A DNA stretch of 64,000 bases, from the NCBI RefSeq assembly GCF_028583545.1, contig NZ_CP087106.1:744001-808000 (forward strand). Reading direction: 5' to 3'. Below the pieces are notes generated by a model. The model searched no databases. It was not told where the DNA came from and was given only the letters and a program-made list of their open reading frames with translations. Every line of letters begins with the position of its first letter. The stretch's first letter is position 1. A program made the translations under genes and the position numbers. The DNA comes from Methylobacterium sp. NMS14P. GTDB lineage: Bacteria > Pseudomonadota > Alphaproteobacteria > Rhizobiales > Beijerinckiaceae. Shown here piece by piece: positions 1 to 7,817 of this stretch.

Positions 1-302
1 GCGGCCTAGCTAGCAGAGGCGTTCCGACCGCTCAATGCGTTGCATCATGTATTCTGGCGGTGATCTCTACACATTACTCTTGCGCGGATCGCCGGATTCA
101 CCCGGCGCAACAGCGTCCCTCCGCGCGAGAGCGGAACTGACCCGTCCAGCGCAGGTATACATTCAAGGCCTGAGACCGGATTCCGCGCTGGCTCAGGAAC
201 TTAGCCCTCGAGGAGAGCAAGGGGGCACGCCTGCCGCCGCCTTAGGTCTGTGGATGCGCCCACCCCGAGTCCCGGACGGGACCTGAGCGCGGTGCCGGAC
301 GT
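1..302. other. Left-edge stretch without a supported gene
   Basis: No convincing coding region is seen. An 83-codon plus-strand reading frame starts near base 35, but its protein is low complexity and has no recognisable motif. The first 100 bases are less GC-rich than the rest, as expected of intergenic DNA. The minus-strand acyltransferase gene ends just to the right. Any gene further along that transcript lies outside the window. Confidence 0.4.
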
Positions 303-1169
303 TCAGACCGTCGCGATCTCCGGCTCCTGAAGGCCGATCCCCGGGGCCGCCGGCCTGGCGTCCGGTGCCGGCACGGTCCCGACGCCGGCGCCGGCACCCC
401 GCAGGGCCGCGCGCACCTCGGCTTCGGCGGCCGCCGTGGCGACTTTCCGGTCGGTGGTCGCCTCGAAGGCGATCGGCGCGCCCCAGACCACGTGCACGTC
501 GATGGGGCCGCCCTGCACGAAGGTCGCGAGGTGCGGCACCAGCTCCATGTCGCCGTACCACGCGATCTCCGCGCGCTCGGCGCGCGTCACCGGCAGGCCG
601 TTGCGCCGGGGATAGGCGATGGCGAGCGGCTGGAGGCGCACCCGGCCGCGCCCGGCCTCGGCCTGCAGCGCCGCGCGGGCCGCGCCGACGAGGGAGGAGC
701 GGAACGGCAGGAGCCGGGTGCCGTCGCCGGTGGTCCCCTCCGCGAACAGGACGACCAGCTCGCCCTCGGCGAGGCGATGGCCAACGGCGGTGCTGACGGT
801 GGCGGTCGCGCCGCGCCGCTGCCGATCGATGTAGATCGTCCGCTGCAGCCCCGCGAGGGTGCCGATCAGCGGCCAGCCGGCGATCTCCGACTTCGCCACG
901 AAGGAGAGCGGCCGCAGCGAGCCGACCGCGACGATGTCGAGCCACGAGACGTGGTTGGCGAGCACCAGCGCCGCCTCGCCGGGGGCCGGCGGCGTCCCGC
1001 TCTGCGTGACCCGCACCCCGAACAGGCGCAGGAAGACGCGGTGGAACAGGATGGGCGCCAGGGTGGCGCGGCGGCCCAGGAGCCGCAGGGCGATCCAGTG
1101 GGGCGGTCCCAGCACCGCGAAGGCGAGGGCGAGGGCCGCGACGCGCCAGGCGATGCCGAGGCGGCTCAC
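303..1169 (-). CDS. 1-acyl-sn-glycerol-3-phosphate acyltransferase family (PlsC/OlsA-like)
   Basis: This 288-residue membrane-associated acyltransferase should transfer an acyl chain to a lysophospholipid (lysophosphatidate, or lyso-ornithine lipid if OlsA-like). The catalytic H-x4-D motif is seen as NHVSWLD (H73, D78), and the acceptor-binding EGTT block is at 144-147. A hydrophobic N-terminal helix (about residues 7-32) would anchor it to the inner membrane. The start is a GTG, 4 bp after the rimI stop, so it is probably co-transcribed with and translationally coupled to rimI and tsaB. The length fits the family. The sequence alone cannot separate PlsC from OlsA; the family call is firm, the substrate is not. 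Confidence 0.88.
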   Translation of the reverse strand: MSRLGIAWRVAALALAFAVLGPPHWIALRLLGRRATLAPILFHRVFLRLFGVRVTQSGTPPAPGEAALVLANHVSWLDIVAVGSLRPLSFVAKSEIAGWPLIGTLAGLQRTIYIDRQRRGATATVSTAVGHRLAEGELVVLFAEGTTGDGTRLLPFRSSLVGAARAALQAEAGRGRVRLQPLAIAYPRRNGLPVTRAERAEIAWYGDMELVPHLATFVQGGPIDVHVVWGAPIAFEATTDRKVATAAAEAEVRAALRGAGAGVGTVPAPDARPAAPGIGLQEPEIATV

Positions 1170-1173
1170 GGCG

Positions 1174-1689
1174 TCACAGGTCGGCGCTCATCGTCAGCGC
1201 GGTCGCCCGGCTGCCGTCGGCCTTGAGATAGTAGCCGGTGCGCGAACCGACCTGCCGGAAGCCGTGCCGGGCGTAGAGCCGCAGGGCGGGGGCGTTGCCC
1301 TCGTCGACCTCCAGATGCACCCGGGCGACGCCGTCCAGGGCGAGGCTCGCCAGGTGCTCGCGGAGCAGCTTGCGGCTGTGGCCGCCGCCGCGCAGAGCCG
1401 GCGACAGCACGACCGTCAGGATCTCGGCCACGTCGGCGGCCCGGCGCGAGAGCACGAAGCCCTGGAGCACGCCGGCGCGCCAGAGGGCGTGCGCGTGGGT
1501 CGAGCGCTCGCAGAGCATCCGCTCGAACTCGTGCGCGTCCCAGGGCCGCGCGAAGGCGGTCGCGTGGAGGCGGGCGAGGGCAGGGGCCTGCGCGGCGTCG
1601 CGGAGCGGCGCGACGTAGGGCTCCGGGGTCAGCGCGTCCCACCACGCGAACCACCAGTCGAACGGCCAGAAGGGCAGGGGGCGCGTCAT
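1174..1689 (-). CDS. rimI: Ribosomal-protein-alanine N-acetyltransferase RimI
   Basis: This 171-residue GNAT enzyme is predicted to acetylate the N-terminal alanine of ribosomal protein S18 using acetyl-CoA. The GNAT core is visible: a conserved EILTVVLSPALRGGG segment (beta4 and the acetyl-CoA pyrophosphate loop) and a C-terminal block reading EVDEGNAPALRLYARHGF, typical of RimI. The ATG overlaps the tsaB stop by 4 bp (ATGA), so the two are coupled. The tsaB-rimI pairing is very widespread and supports the name. The N-terminal 20 residues are rich in Trp and Phe (WPFDWWFAWWD), longer and more aromatic than in E. coli RimI. Confidence 0.88.
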   Translation of the reverse strand: MTRPLPFWPFDWWFAWWDALTPEPYVAPLRDAAQAPALARLHATAFARPWDAHEFERMLCERSTHAHALWRAGVLQGFVLSRRAADVAEILTVVLSPALRGGGHSRKLLREHLASLALDGVARVHLEVDEGNAPALRLYARHGFRQVGSRTGYYLKADGSRATALTMSADL

Positions 1690-2360
1690 CGCCGCGCGAT
1701 CCTTGCGTGGTCCTGCGGCCGGGCATCCGGCCCCCGCAGGTAGAGGGGGCGGGCCAGCGCCTGCGCCGGGTCGGCCACGAGACCGAGGGAGGCCACCGAC
1801 GCGATATCGGGACCGCCGACATGGGCGACGCGCGCCGCGACGCCGCGCGCGGCGAGCGCGGCGGCCAGCATCGGCGCGCCGGAGCCGGTCAGCACCACCG
1901 GGCCGGCGCCCAGCCGCTCGGCCGCGGCCTCGACGGCGAGGTGCGCGGGCGCGAGGCCGTCGCCCGGTCCCAGGGCCTGCACGTAGACGGCGCCGTGGCG
2001 GGCGTCGACTACCGCGGCGATCGTCCCCTCGACGGTCTCGGCCAGGAGCGGCGCGAGGAGCGCCGAGAGGGTGCCGACGCCGACGACCGGCTTGCCGGTC
2101 GAGAGGCCGATGGCGCGGGCCGCCGACAGGCCGACCCGCAGGCCGGTGTAGCTGCCCGGCCCGACCGTCACGGCGACCCGGTCGATCGCCTCGAATCCAC
2201 CCTCGACCCGGGCGATCACCCGCTCGATCAGCGGCAGCAGGGATTCCGCGTGGCCGCGCGCCATCGGCAGCGACTCGGCGGCGAGGGGCGCGTCGACCTC
2301 CTCCGCCATGACGCAGGCGGCGCAGGTGTCCAGCGCTGTGTCGATGGCCAGGATACGCAC
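1686..2360 (-). CDS. tsaB: tRNA t6A biosynthesis protein TsaB (YeaZ)
   Basis: TsaB (224 residues) is the scaffold partner of TsaD in making N6-threonylcarbamoyladenosine at position 37 of ANN-decoding tRNAs. The actin-like ATPase-fold start (RILAIDTALDTCAACV) and the diagnostic GPGSYTGLRVGLSAARAIG block are both present. I chose the GTG at 2360, which gives the usual N-terminus, because a GGGAG Shine-Dalgarno lies about 5 bases upstream. An ATG 33 bases further upstream is possible but has no clear ribosome site. It overlaps rimI by 4 bp. TsaD and TsaE are not in the window. Confidence 0.9.
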   Translation of the reverse strand: MRILAIDTALDTCAACVMAEEVDAPLAAESLPMARGHAESLLPLIERVIARVEGGFEAIDRVAVTVGPGSYTGLRVGLSAARAIGLSTGKPVVGVGTLSALLAPLLAETVEGTIAAVVDARHGAVYVQALGPGDGLAPAHLAVEAAAERLGAGPVVLTGSGAPMLAAALAARGVAARVAHVGGPDIASVASLGLVADPAQALARPLYLRGPDARPQDHARIARR

Positions 2361-2780
2361 GCTCGCTCCCACAAGCCGGTCCGCACCGGCCATTGCCTCG
2401 CTGCGCCGCGACGGGCGCCAAGAGCCTCGAGTGTTAGAACAAAGCCGCCGCCGCGTCAGCGTCGGGGCGGCCGCGCCGCGCCGATCACCGGTGGAGTGTT
2501 GCCGGCTTGCGCCGGTGCGCGCGCTGTCTCGAGGAGGCAGCGGCCGCCCTCGGTCAGCCGGTCGGGTCGCCGCGACAGGCGGGGCCGCAGCCGGCACCCG
2601 CGCGGGCGGCGCGCCACACCGGCTCCACCGGCCGCCTCATACCGCCTCAGACCGGCCCGACGCGCGGGCCCGAAGCTCCGTCGCGGCCACGAATCTCCGT
2701 CCCGCAGACGGAGACCTGCGCGGCGCGAGCCGCCAAGCCGGTCGGCATGGCCCCTCACGCCGCTCGGCGGACGTGGATCC
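2361..2780. other. 420-bp intergenic region between nfuA and tsaB
   Basis: No protein in either strand here has a recognisable family or a good ribosome site. The frames that remain open are arginine/proline-rich, as expected from antisense reading of GC-rich DNA. The stretch presumably carries the end of the nfuA transcript and the promoter of tsaB-rimI. I could not pick out a confident -35/-10 pair or an intrinsic terminator. Confidence 0.35.
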
Positions 2781-3347
2781 TCAGATCGCCTGGACCTCGC
2801 GGATCTCCGGCAGGAAGTGCCGGAACAGGTTCTGCACGCCGTGCCGCAGGGTCGCGGTGGAGGACGGGCAGCCCGAGCAGGCCCCCTTCATCTCCAGGTA
2901 GACCACACCCTCCTTGTAGCCGCGGAAGGTGATGTCGCCGCCGTCGCCGGCCACCGCCGGGCGCACACGGGTCTCGAGCAGGTCCTTGATCGTCACGACG
3001 GTGTCGTGGTCCGCCTCGTCGTAGAACTCGTCGCCCGGCTCGATCTCGCCGTGGCCGCCCTCGGCCATCACGGGCGCCCCGGACTGGAAGTGCTCCATGA
3101 TCGCGCCGAGCACCGCCGGCTTGACCTGCGCCCATTCCGATCCGTCCTCGGCCTTGGTCACCGAGATGAAATCGTGCCCGAAATAGACGCCCGCCACGCC
3201 CGGGACGGTGAACAGCGCCGCGGCCAGGGGCGACCGGGCGGCGGCCTCGGCGTCCCGCGCCTCGAAGGTCAATTCCGCCAGCACGACGCGGCCGGGCAGG
3301 AACTTCAGGGTGGCCGGGTTCGGCGTGGCTTCGGTCTGGATGAACAT
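2781..3347 (-). CDS. nfuA: NfuA-type Fe-S cluster carrier (Nfu N-domain plus NifU C-domain)
   Basis: This 188-residue protein takes Fe-S clusters from the SUF scaffold and delivers them to apo-proteins in the cytoplasm. The N-terminal Nfu_N domain begins MFIQTEATPNPATLKFLPG. The C-terminal NifU-like domain (about 115-188) carries the cluster-binding CxxC in GACSGCPSS (C157, C160). This is the mitochondrial-NFU1-like architecture of alphaproteobacteria, not E. coli NfuA with its A-type-like N-domain. The ATG at 3347 is the only sensible start. It is functionally linked to the suf operon 42 kb to the right, which has no A-type carrier of its own here. Confidence 0.92.
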   Translation of the reverse strand: MFIQTEATPNPATLKFLPGRVVLAELTFEARDAEAAARSPLAAALFTVPGVAGVYFGHDFISVTKAEDGSEWAQVKPAVLGAIMEHFQSGAPVMAEGGHGEIEPGDEFYDEADHDTVVTIKDLLETRVRPAVAGDGGDITFRGYKEGVVYLEMKGACSGCPSSTATLRHGVQNLFRHFLPEIREVQAI

Positions 3348-3512
3348 GGTGGCATCACTCCGCTGCGCCGGTTCAAGGCCGGCCGGGACAGGCGCCCGAG
3401 GCGCCGCCTTCCATGTGGACCGGCAAGCGGATTTTCTCAACCTGTCGCCCGGTCCCGCCGGCCCGCGAGAGTGGACATTCGGCCGGCGGCGCGACAGGAC
3501 GAGCGCCATCGC

Positions 3513-3992
3513 ATGCCAGAGGAGCCGGCAGTGGACGTGACCGCGGACCAGACCCTCGCGCAGGACTTGCTGAAGGATCTGCGGGAGGCCCAGAGCAGGC
3601 TGGACGCGGCGCGGGCGGAAGCGGCCTCGCTCAAGGTGCTTCTCGCGCTGCGCACGCACCAGCACGATCAGGCCTGGCAGGAGGGGCAGCGCCTCGCCGC
3701 GGCGCTCGCGGATGCGCAGGCCCGCGCGGAGGCGGCGACCGTCACCCGGGCAGAGGCTCAGGTGAGCGCGGCCTCCTCCGAGGCCGCAGCGATGGCCGAC
3801 GAGCGCACCGAGGCGGTCCGGACCGTCCTCGGCGCGGTCCTCGCCAGCATCGGGCACCGCGCCCTCGACCGGCGCCGGTTCCAGGAGCTGATCGCCCGCG
3901 CCGGCCGCGAGGCGCCGGATCAGGGTCCGGGCGCGGCCCGGCACGCGGTGCTGCTGACCGAGGCGCGGCGGGTGCTGGGGATCGCCGAGTAG
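3513..3992 (+). CDS. Hypothetical alanine-rich coiled-coil protein
   Basis: I do not recognise a family. The 159-residue product is rich in Ala, Glu, Gln and Arg. Residues about 12-105 have heptad-like spacing of Leu and Ala (LLKDLREAQSRLDAARAE, SLKVLLALRTHQ) that predicts a long coiled coil, followed by a short helical tail (RFQELIARAGRE). No signal peptide, membrane segment or cysteine is visible. The gene stands alone, divergent from nfuA. The ATG at 3513 is chosen because it follows a weak AGGAC and because the frame upstream is compositionally different. Codon use matches its neighbours, so it is probably real. Confidence 0.6.
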   Translation: MPEEPAVDVTADQTLAQDLLKDLREAQSRLDAARAEAASLKVLLALRTHQHDQAWQEGQRLAAALADAQARAEAATVTRAEAQVSAASSEAAAMADERTEAVRTVLGAVLASIGHRALDRRRFQELIARAGREAPDQGPGAARHAVLLTEARRVLGIAE

Positions 3993-4100
3993 GCCGCCCG
4001 AAGGCACGGACGCGCCGCGACCGGCCGCCGGCGGCAGGGTTAACCGACGCTTAACCCACCTCTCCCATCGTCGTCCCGGGACGGACAGGAGATCGACCGC

Positions 4101-4538
4101 ATGCTGATCAGCGAGCACCACGTGCGCGAGTGCGCCTATTACATCTGGGAGAACGAGGGCCGGATTCACGGGCAGGCCGCCGCCCACTGGATCCGCGCCG
4201 AGTCCGAGCTGCGCGCCAACGCGATGCTCGCTGCCGCCGCCACCGCGACGGTCGAGGCCGCCAAGCCCGCCAAGGCCGCCGCGAAGGCCGCGCCGGCGAA
4301 GACCGCCGAGCAGGCCGCCGCCAAGCCCGCCAGCGCCAAGCCCGCCAGCGCCAAGCCCGCCGCGTCGAAGGCCGCCGCCAAGCCTGCGGCCGCCAAGGTC
4401 GCGACCGCCAAGCCCGCGACCGTGAAGGCCGCCGCGAAGCCGGCGGCCCCGAAGCCCGCCCGCGCCTCGAAGGCGGCGGTGACCGCCGGCCTCGCCGCCA
4501 AGGCGAAGCCCGCCCGGACCCCGGCCTCGATGCACTGA
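4101..4538 (+). CDS. DUF2934 protein with a histone-H1-like Ala/Lys/Pro tail
   Basis: Residues 1-40 match the short helical DUF2934 motif (HHVRECAYYIWENEGRIHG, then AAHWIRAE). The remaining 100 residues are a low-complexity tail built almost only of Ala, Lys, Pro, Thr and Ser in AAKPA/ASAKPA-like units, resembling the C-terminal tail of histone H1 or alphaproteobacterial H1-like proteins. Such tails bind DNA non-specifically, so a nucleoid-associated role is a reasonable inference but unproven. The gene is monocistronic, with a GACAGGAG ribosome site about 9 bases before the ATG and a strong hairpin terminator after it. Slippage within the repeat could change tail length between strains. Confidence 0.8.
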   Translation: MLISEHHVRECAYYIWENEGRIHGQAAAHWIRAESELRANAMLAAAATATVEAAKPAKAAAKAAPAKTAEQAAAKPASAKPASAKPAASKAAAKPAAAKVATAKPATVKAAAKPAAPKPARASKAAVTAGLAAKAKPARTPASMH

Positions 4539-4572
4539 CGGCCGGCGCCCCGGCGCCACCAGGGCCCTCTCC

Positions 4573-4603
4573 GAAGCCCGCCCCTCGCGCAGGGGCGGGC
4601 TTC
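4573..4603 (+). terminator. Intrinsic-terminator-like hairpin after the DUF2934 gene
   Basis: A perfect 13-bp stem (4573-4585 pairing with 4591-4603) encloses a 5-base loop CGCGC. The stem is very GC-rich and ends in GAAG/CTTC. Only a weak, interrupted T run (TTCTGTCGTT) follows. It lies 35 bases after the stop codon and 90 bases before the next gene. Confidence 0.75.
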
Positions 4604-4691
4604 TGTCGTTCATCGGGCCCGGACGGAACAGGCCGGGCGCCGATCGGTTGTCCGCCCTGATGCGGGCGCCGGGCTCCGCGACGGGGCAGCG

Positions 4692-5357
4692 ATGCGCGCG
4701 GTGATCTTCGACATCGACGGGACCCTGCTCGACAGCGTCGACCTGCATGCCCGCGCCTGGGTGGAGGCCTTCGCGCATTTCGGCGTGACGACCGACTTCG
4801 CCGACGTCCGCCGGCAGATCGGCAAGGGCGGCGACGAGCTGATGCCGGTCTTCCTGCCGGAGGAGCGGGTCGCGCGGGAGGGCGAGACGATCGAGGCCTA
4901 CCGCTCGGACCTGTTCAAGCGGCGCTACCTGTCCGAAGTCCGGCCTTTCCCCGGCGTCCGGTCGCTGTTCGAGCACATCCGCTCCGCCGGCCTCGAGATC
5001 GCGCTCGCCTCCTCGGGCAAGCGCCCCGAGGTCGAGCACTACACCGATGTCCTGGAGATCGGCGATCTCGTCGATGTCTCCACCAGCTCGGACGACGCGG
5101 ACCGGTCGAAGCCGCATCCCGACATCTTCGAAGCCGCTCTAGAGAAGCTCGACGGTGTGCCGCGCGACGCGATCATCGTCGTCGGCGACACCCCCTACGA
5201 TGCCGAGGCCGCCGCGAAGGCGGGCCTGCGCACCGTCGGCCTCCTGTGCGGCGGCTTCCCGGAAGCGGACCTGAGGGCGGCCGGCTGCGTGGCGATCTAC
5301 CGGGACCCGGCGGACCTGCTCGACCGATTCGCGCAGTCGCCGCTGGCGGAGAGCTGA
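4692..5357 (+). CDS. HAD-superfamily phosphatase (phosphoglycolate phosphatase-like)
   Basis: This 221-residue cytoplasmic hydrolase uses an aspartyl-phosphate intermediate. Motif I is IFDIDGTLLDS (nucleophile D7, acid/base D9), motif II a Ser at about 107, motif III K140 in SKPHPDIF, and motif IV GDTPYD (D166, D170). A helical cap (about 15-85) follows motif I, as in subfamily IA enzymes such as phosphoglycolate phosphatase and beta-phosphoglucomutase. The substrate cannot be read from sequence. In a methylotroph, a 2-phosphoglycolate or sugar-phosphate role would be plausible, but that is speculation. The gene stands alone after a terminator. Confidence 0.85.
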   Translation: MRAVIFDIDGTLLDSVDLHARAWVEAFAHFGVTTDFADVRRQIGKGGDELMPVFLPEERVAREGETIEAYRSDLFKRRYLSEVRPFPGVRSLFEHIRSAGLEIALASSGKRPEVEHYTDVLEIGDLVDVSTSSDDADRSKPHPDIFEAALEKLDGVPRDAIIVVGDTPYDAEAAAKAGLRTVGLLCGGFPEADLRAAGCVAIYRDPADLLDRFAQSPLAES

Positions 5358-5546
5358 GCGGCGGACCGGCAAGCGGATTCCGCGATCGGCCCGACGTCGT
5401 CCACACTTTCCCGCCACGCTGTTGCCGCGCGGTGACGCGGAGCGATGCCGGCTACGTATTCACGCGAAAGGGACTGGTGTCCGTCGATCGAAAGGCGTAG
5501 CGACCCGCCCGCCAATCTGGACTCTTTCGAAGGACGAGCGCCTCGC

Positions 5547-5753
5547 ATGCCCCAGACTCACCAGGCCGGCCCGGCACCGCGCTTCGTACCGGCCGCCAAG
5601 ACGCTGCCGGAGCAGATCGCCGATGCCGTCGAGAGCCGGTCGACCCCGCTCAGCCAGCTGCTCCGCCTGATGGCCGCCCTCGACGCCGAAGGCGGGCACG
5701 AGTCCCTGCGGCTGCGGCTCCGCGCCCGGATCGGCGCGCCGCTCGACGCCTGA
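5547..5753 (+). CDS. Small hypothetical protein, 68 residues
   Basis: I recognise no family. The protein has a proline-rich start and then an amphipathic helical body (TLPEQIADAVES, LSQLLRLMAALDAEGG, SLRLRLRARIG). No signal peptide or membrane helix is seen. A GAAGGACG ribosome-site-like stretch lies about 11 bases before the ATG at 5547. It is convergent with the minus-strand secreted-protein gene that ends 15 bases away. It is supported mainly by third-position GC bias and the ribosome site. Confidence 0.5.
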   Translation: MPQTHQAGPAPRFVPAAKTLPEQIADAVESRSTPLSQLLRLMAALDAEGGHESLRLRLRARIGAPLDA

Positions 5754-5768
5754 CCGCGGCGTCGCGGA

Positions 5769-6056
5769 TCAGTGCCGCCGGTGCCGATGGCGCCGGCCAC
5801 CACGCTTCGCCGCCGGTGCGGCCGCCTTCGCGACGCGGTCCATGCAGGCGAAGTAGATCCGGCGCCCGATCTCCTCCAGTTCGAGACCCTGCGGATTGGG
5901 CGCCGAGAACACCTTCGCGCGGGCCTCGTTGCGGCAGGCCGCGTCCTCCGGGCTCCGGATCGGCGGCTCGGCGCGCGCGGCCCCGCAGGCCAGGGCCGAG
6001 ACGAGCCAGGTCGCTGCGATCATCGATACTCGTGTGCTTGCCAGGGTACTCGGCAT
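5769..6056 (-). CDS. Hypothetical secreted protein with basic His/Arg tail
   Basis: The 95-residue product starts with an export signal: a short polar region, a hydrophobic core (MIAATWLVSALACGA) and a likely cleavage after ARA, near residue 29. The mature part has two cysteines (ACRNEARAK and FACMDRVAK) that could form a disulfide in the periplasm, and ends in a strongly basic GGRRHRHRRH tail. No family is recognised. An internal ATG at residue 12 is an alternative start that would still leave a signal peptide. Confidence 0.6.
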   Translation of the reverse strand: MPSTLASTRVSMIAATWLVSALACGAARAEPPIRSPEDAACRNEARAKVFSAPNPQGLELEEIGRRIYFACMDRVAKAAAPAAKRGGRRHRHRRH

Positions 6057-6160
6057 ACGGACGTTCGGACCTCACTCACTCAGGACCGAGATAGAGCGTC
6101 GCGATCACCCGTGAAGCTTGGTCAGAGTGCTGGCTCCGGCAAAAATCGAGGGCCCGCGCC

Positions 6161-6460
6161 TCAGGGCACGATCCAGAGGCACCGCCCCCCGCCGGCGATG
6201 GACAGGCATTCGTAGGGCGCGCCGCCGATCAGGGCCCGCTGCTCCACGGTGCCGATCGCGCTGCGCGGTATCCGCCGGCAGCCGGCCTCCGAGGGGGCGG
6301 AGCCACCCCCGCCCGAGGCGGCGTCGATCCGGCGGGCGGCGATCAGCGTCTCGCAGGCGATCACCGAGTCCGCCCCCTGGGCGCGGGCGTTCCGCGGCGC
6401 GACGGTGAGCGTGACGAGGACGAGCGCCGCGACGGGCGCCAGTGGGGATCGGGATCGCAT
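6161..6460 (-). CDS. Hypothetical secreted protein with four cysteines
   Basis: This 99-residue protein has a clear signal peptide (SPLAPVAALVLVTLTVAP, cleavage near ARA-QG at residue 28). The mature part has Cys in IACETLI, AGCRRIP, YECLSI and GRCLWIVP, which suggests two disulfides, and a Gly-rich linker. No family is recognised. The start is the ATG at 6460; longer readings upstream are compositionally unlike it. It shares size class and orientation with the secreted gene to its left but lies about 100 bp from it, so co-transcription is uncertain. Confidence 0.6.
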   Translation of the reverse strand: MRSRSPLAPVAALVLVTLTVAPRNARAQGADSVIACETLIAARRIDAASGGGGSAPSEAGCRRIPRSAIGTVEQRALIGGAPYECLSIAGGGRCLWIVP

Positions 6461-6567
6461 CGCGGCCTCAACTGCCCGCGCCGCGTGGGCGCGTCGCGGT
6501 TCGGCCGCCCTCAACGCGCCGCCGCGCGCGTTGGTTGCCGGAGGCGGACATCAGCCCCGAACGCGAC

Positions 6568-6592
6568 GACGCCCGCCTTGCGGGCGGGCGTC
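6568..6592 (-). terminator. Hairpin downstream of the DUF6481 gene
   Basis: A perfect 10-bp GC-rich stem (6568-6577 with 6583-6592) closes a 5-base loop. It sits about 40 bases after the minus-strand DUF6481 stop codon. There is no T run on the minus strand, so it could be a transcript-stabilising hairpin or a Rho-assisted stop instead of a classic intrinsic terminator. Confidence 0.5.
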
Positions 6593-6630
6593 GGGGGCGT
6601 CCGAAGCTCGGATGAGCCGAGGACCGGCGC

Positions 6631-7011
6631 TCAGCGCTTGGTCTTGACCTTCGCCTTGCGGGCCGCGTAGCGCGCGTCGCGCTGGGCCTTCTTGGCGACC
6701 AGGTCGGCCGACTTGCGCTCCTGCGCGGCGGCCAACTCGGCGGCCTCGCGGGCGATCTGGGCGGCGAGTTCCGCCTCCTCCCGCTGACGCTTCTCCTCGG
6801 CGGCCTTCCGCTCGGCGGCGATCCGGGCGGCCTCGCGCTCGCGAGAGCGCTCGTCGCGGGCCTTGGCCACTTCGGCGCGGGCCTTGGCCTTGGCGATCAC
6901 CTCGGGGTCATCGGCCGCGGGGCGCGCCTTGAACTTGGCCAGCAGGGCGGCCTTGGCGTTCTGCGAGTTCTGGCGACGGTCGTCGAAATTCCTGTAGTCG
7001 AATGCGCTCAT
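6631..7011 (-). CDS. DUF6481 family protein
   Basis: The 126-residue, highly charged protein opens FDYRNFDDRRQNSQNAKAAL and continues as an almost uninterrupted helix of Ala, Glu, Arg and Lys (about 45-120), matching the DUF6481 family of small alphaproteobacterial proteins as I know it. A long single helix or coiled coil is predicted, with a basic C-terminus (ARKAKVKTKR) that could contact nucleic acid. Its function is unknown. It is monocistronic, followed by a hairpin and preceded by the long gene-free region to the right, which should contain its promoter. Confidence 0.75.
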   Translation of the reverse strand: MSAFDYRNFDDRRQNSQNAKAALLAKFKARPAADDPEVIAKAKARAEVAKARDERSREREAARIAAERKAAEEKRQREEAELAAQIAREAAELAAAQERKSADLVAKKAQRDARYAARKAKVKTKR

Positions 7012-7817
7012 CTGACCTTTCTCAGTTGGGTACGTCTCGCGTGTCGCGGGGACATCCGGCGGGGCCGGGCACGTACTGAGTCTGCAGGTCCCGACGCCAT
7101 CCCCGCGCCCCGGAACCGCACCGATCCACCGGCTGTACCGATGGTCCGACCCGAGCGTTCGCCTGCGTCTGAGCGCTCGGGTCGGACCACTGTTCGAAGA
7201 TCGCAGAGCCCTTAATCAGAGCTTCGCGCGAGATGCAATCGGCGAGACCTGCGCAGGTGGCCGGCGCAGCGACAATCCCGGCCATCTCTGTAAGAGTTCC
7301 GACCGGCGATGCGGAAAAACCTCAGACCGACGCTCCGCCGGGGCCCGGCGCTCGGGGATCGAGATGCATCCGCCCCTCGGATCTCGCTGCCGATGACAGA
7401 TAGGTCGCGCTCGGGGCGAGGACAAGATTCGCGGGCGGGTCGGCGAGCAGTGTATGCTGACTCAGCGAAGCCGGCCGTGGCCAGGCGAGCGCCGCGCAGA
7501 TGTCCTCCCGGTAGACCTATACTGCTCTCACAAAGCAGGTCTGCAAAATTGGCAGAGTATTCGGCGCGAAGCCCTCGACGCTCGGCGGCGGTCCGCTTCC
7601 GCTCCCAGCAGGGGCCGTGTTCAGGATCTGCCTAGCCTCTACGGCCTAATTTCTATGCACGCCCACGCGGCGCTCCGAACCGATCGCCAGCAGGTCGGAA
7701 AATGCCTAGTATATGGGCAGCGAGGGCCGACGGTCGGCGGAGCCGCGAGGGTATTCGCGGCACGGGGTCTGCTAGCCGTGCTCGATCGCGCCCCGCGCGG
7801 CCGGCCTGAGGAACGCC
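7012..7817. other. About 800-bp gene-free region between DUF6481 and atzG
   Basis: No reading frame here has a recognisable motif, a good ribosome site or the codon bias of the neighbours. Parts (7290-7700) are noticeably more AT-rich than the surrounding genes. The region contains a perfect 16-bp inverted repeat at 7142-7189. It must hold the divergent promoters for the DUF6481 gene and the atzGEH unit. An 87-codon minus frame at 7022-7285 is not supported. Confidence 0.5.
7142..7189. repeat. Perfect 16-bp inverted repeat with 16-bp spacer
   Basis: The left arm TGGTCCGACCCGAGCG (7142-7157) is the exact reverse complement of 7174-7189, separated by 16 bases. As RNA it would fold into a stable hairpin. 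It lies about 130 bp upstream of the minus-strand DUF6481 start and about 630 bp upstream of atzG, inside otherwise gene-free DNA. It could be an operator, a transcript hairpin or a small mobile-repeat remnant. Confidence 0.8.

Noticed and set aside
4259..4510. Tandem-repeat or CRISPR-like pattern of GCCAAGCCCGCC units
   Set aside because: The units are codon-level repeats encoding the Ala/Lys/Pro tail in frame; there are no spacers of constant length.
7022..7285. 87-codon minus-strand frame in the gene-free region
   Set aside because: No ribosome site or motif; it runs through the 16-bp inverted repeat and has atypical composition.
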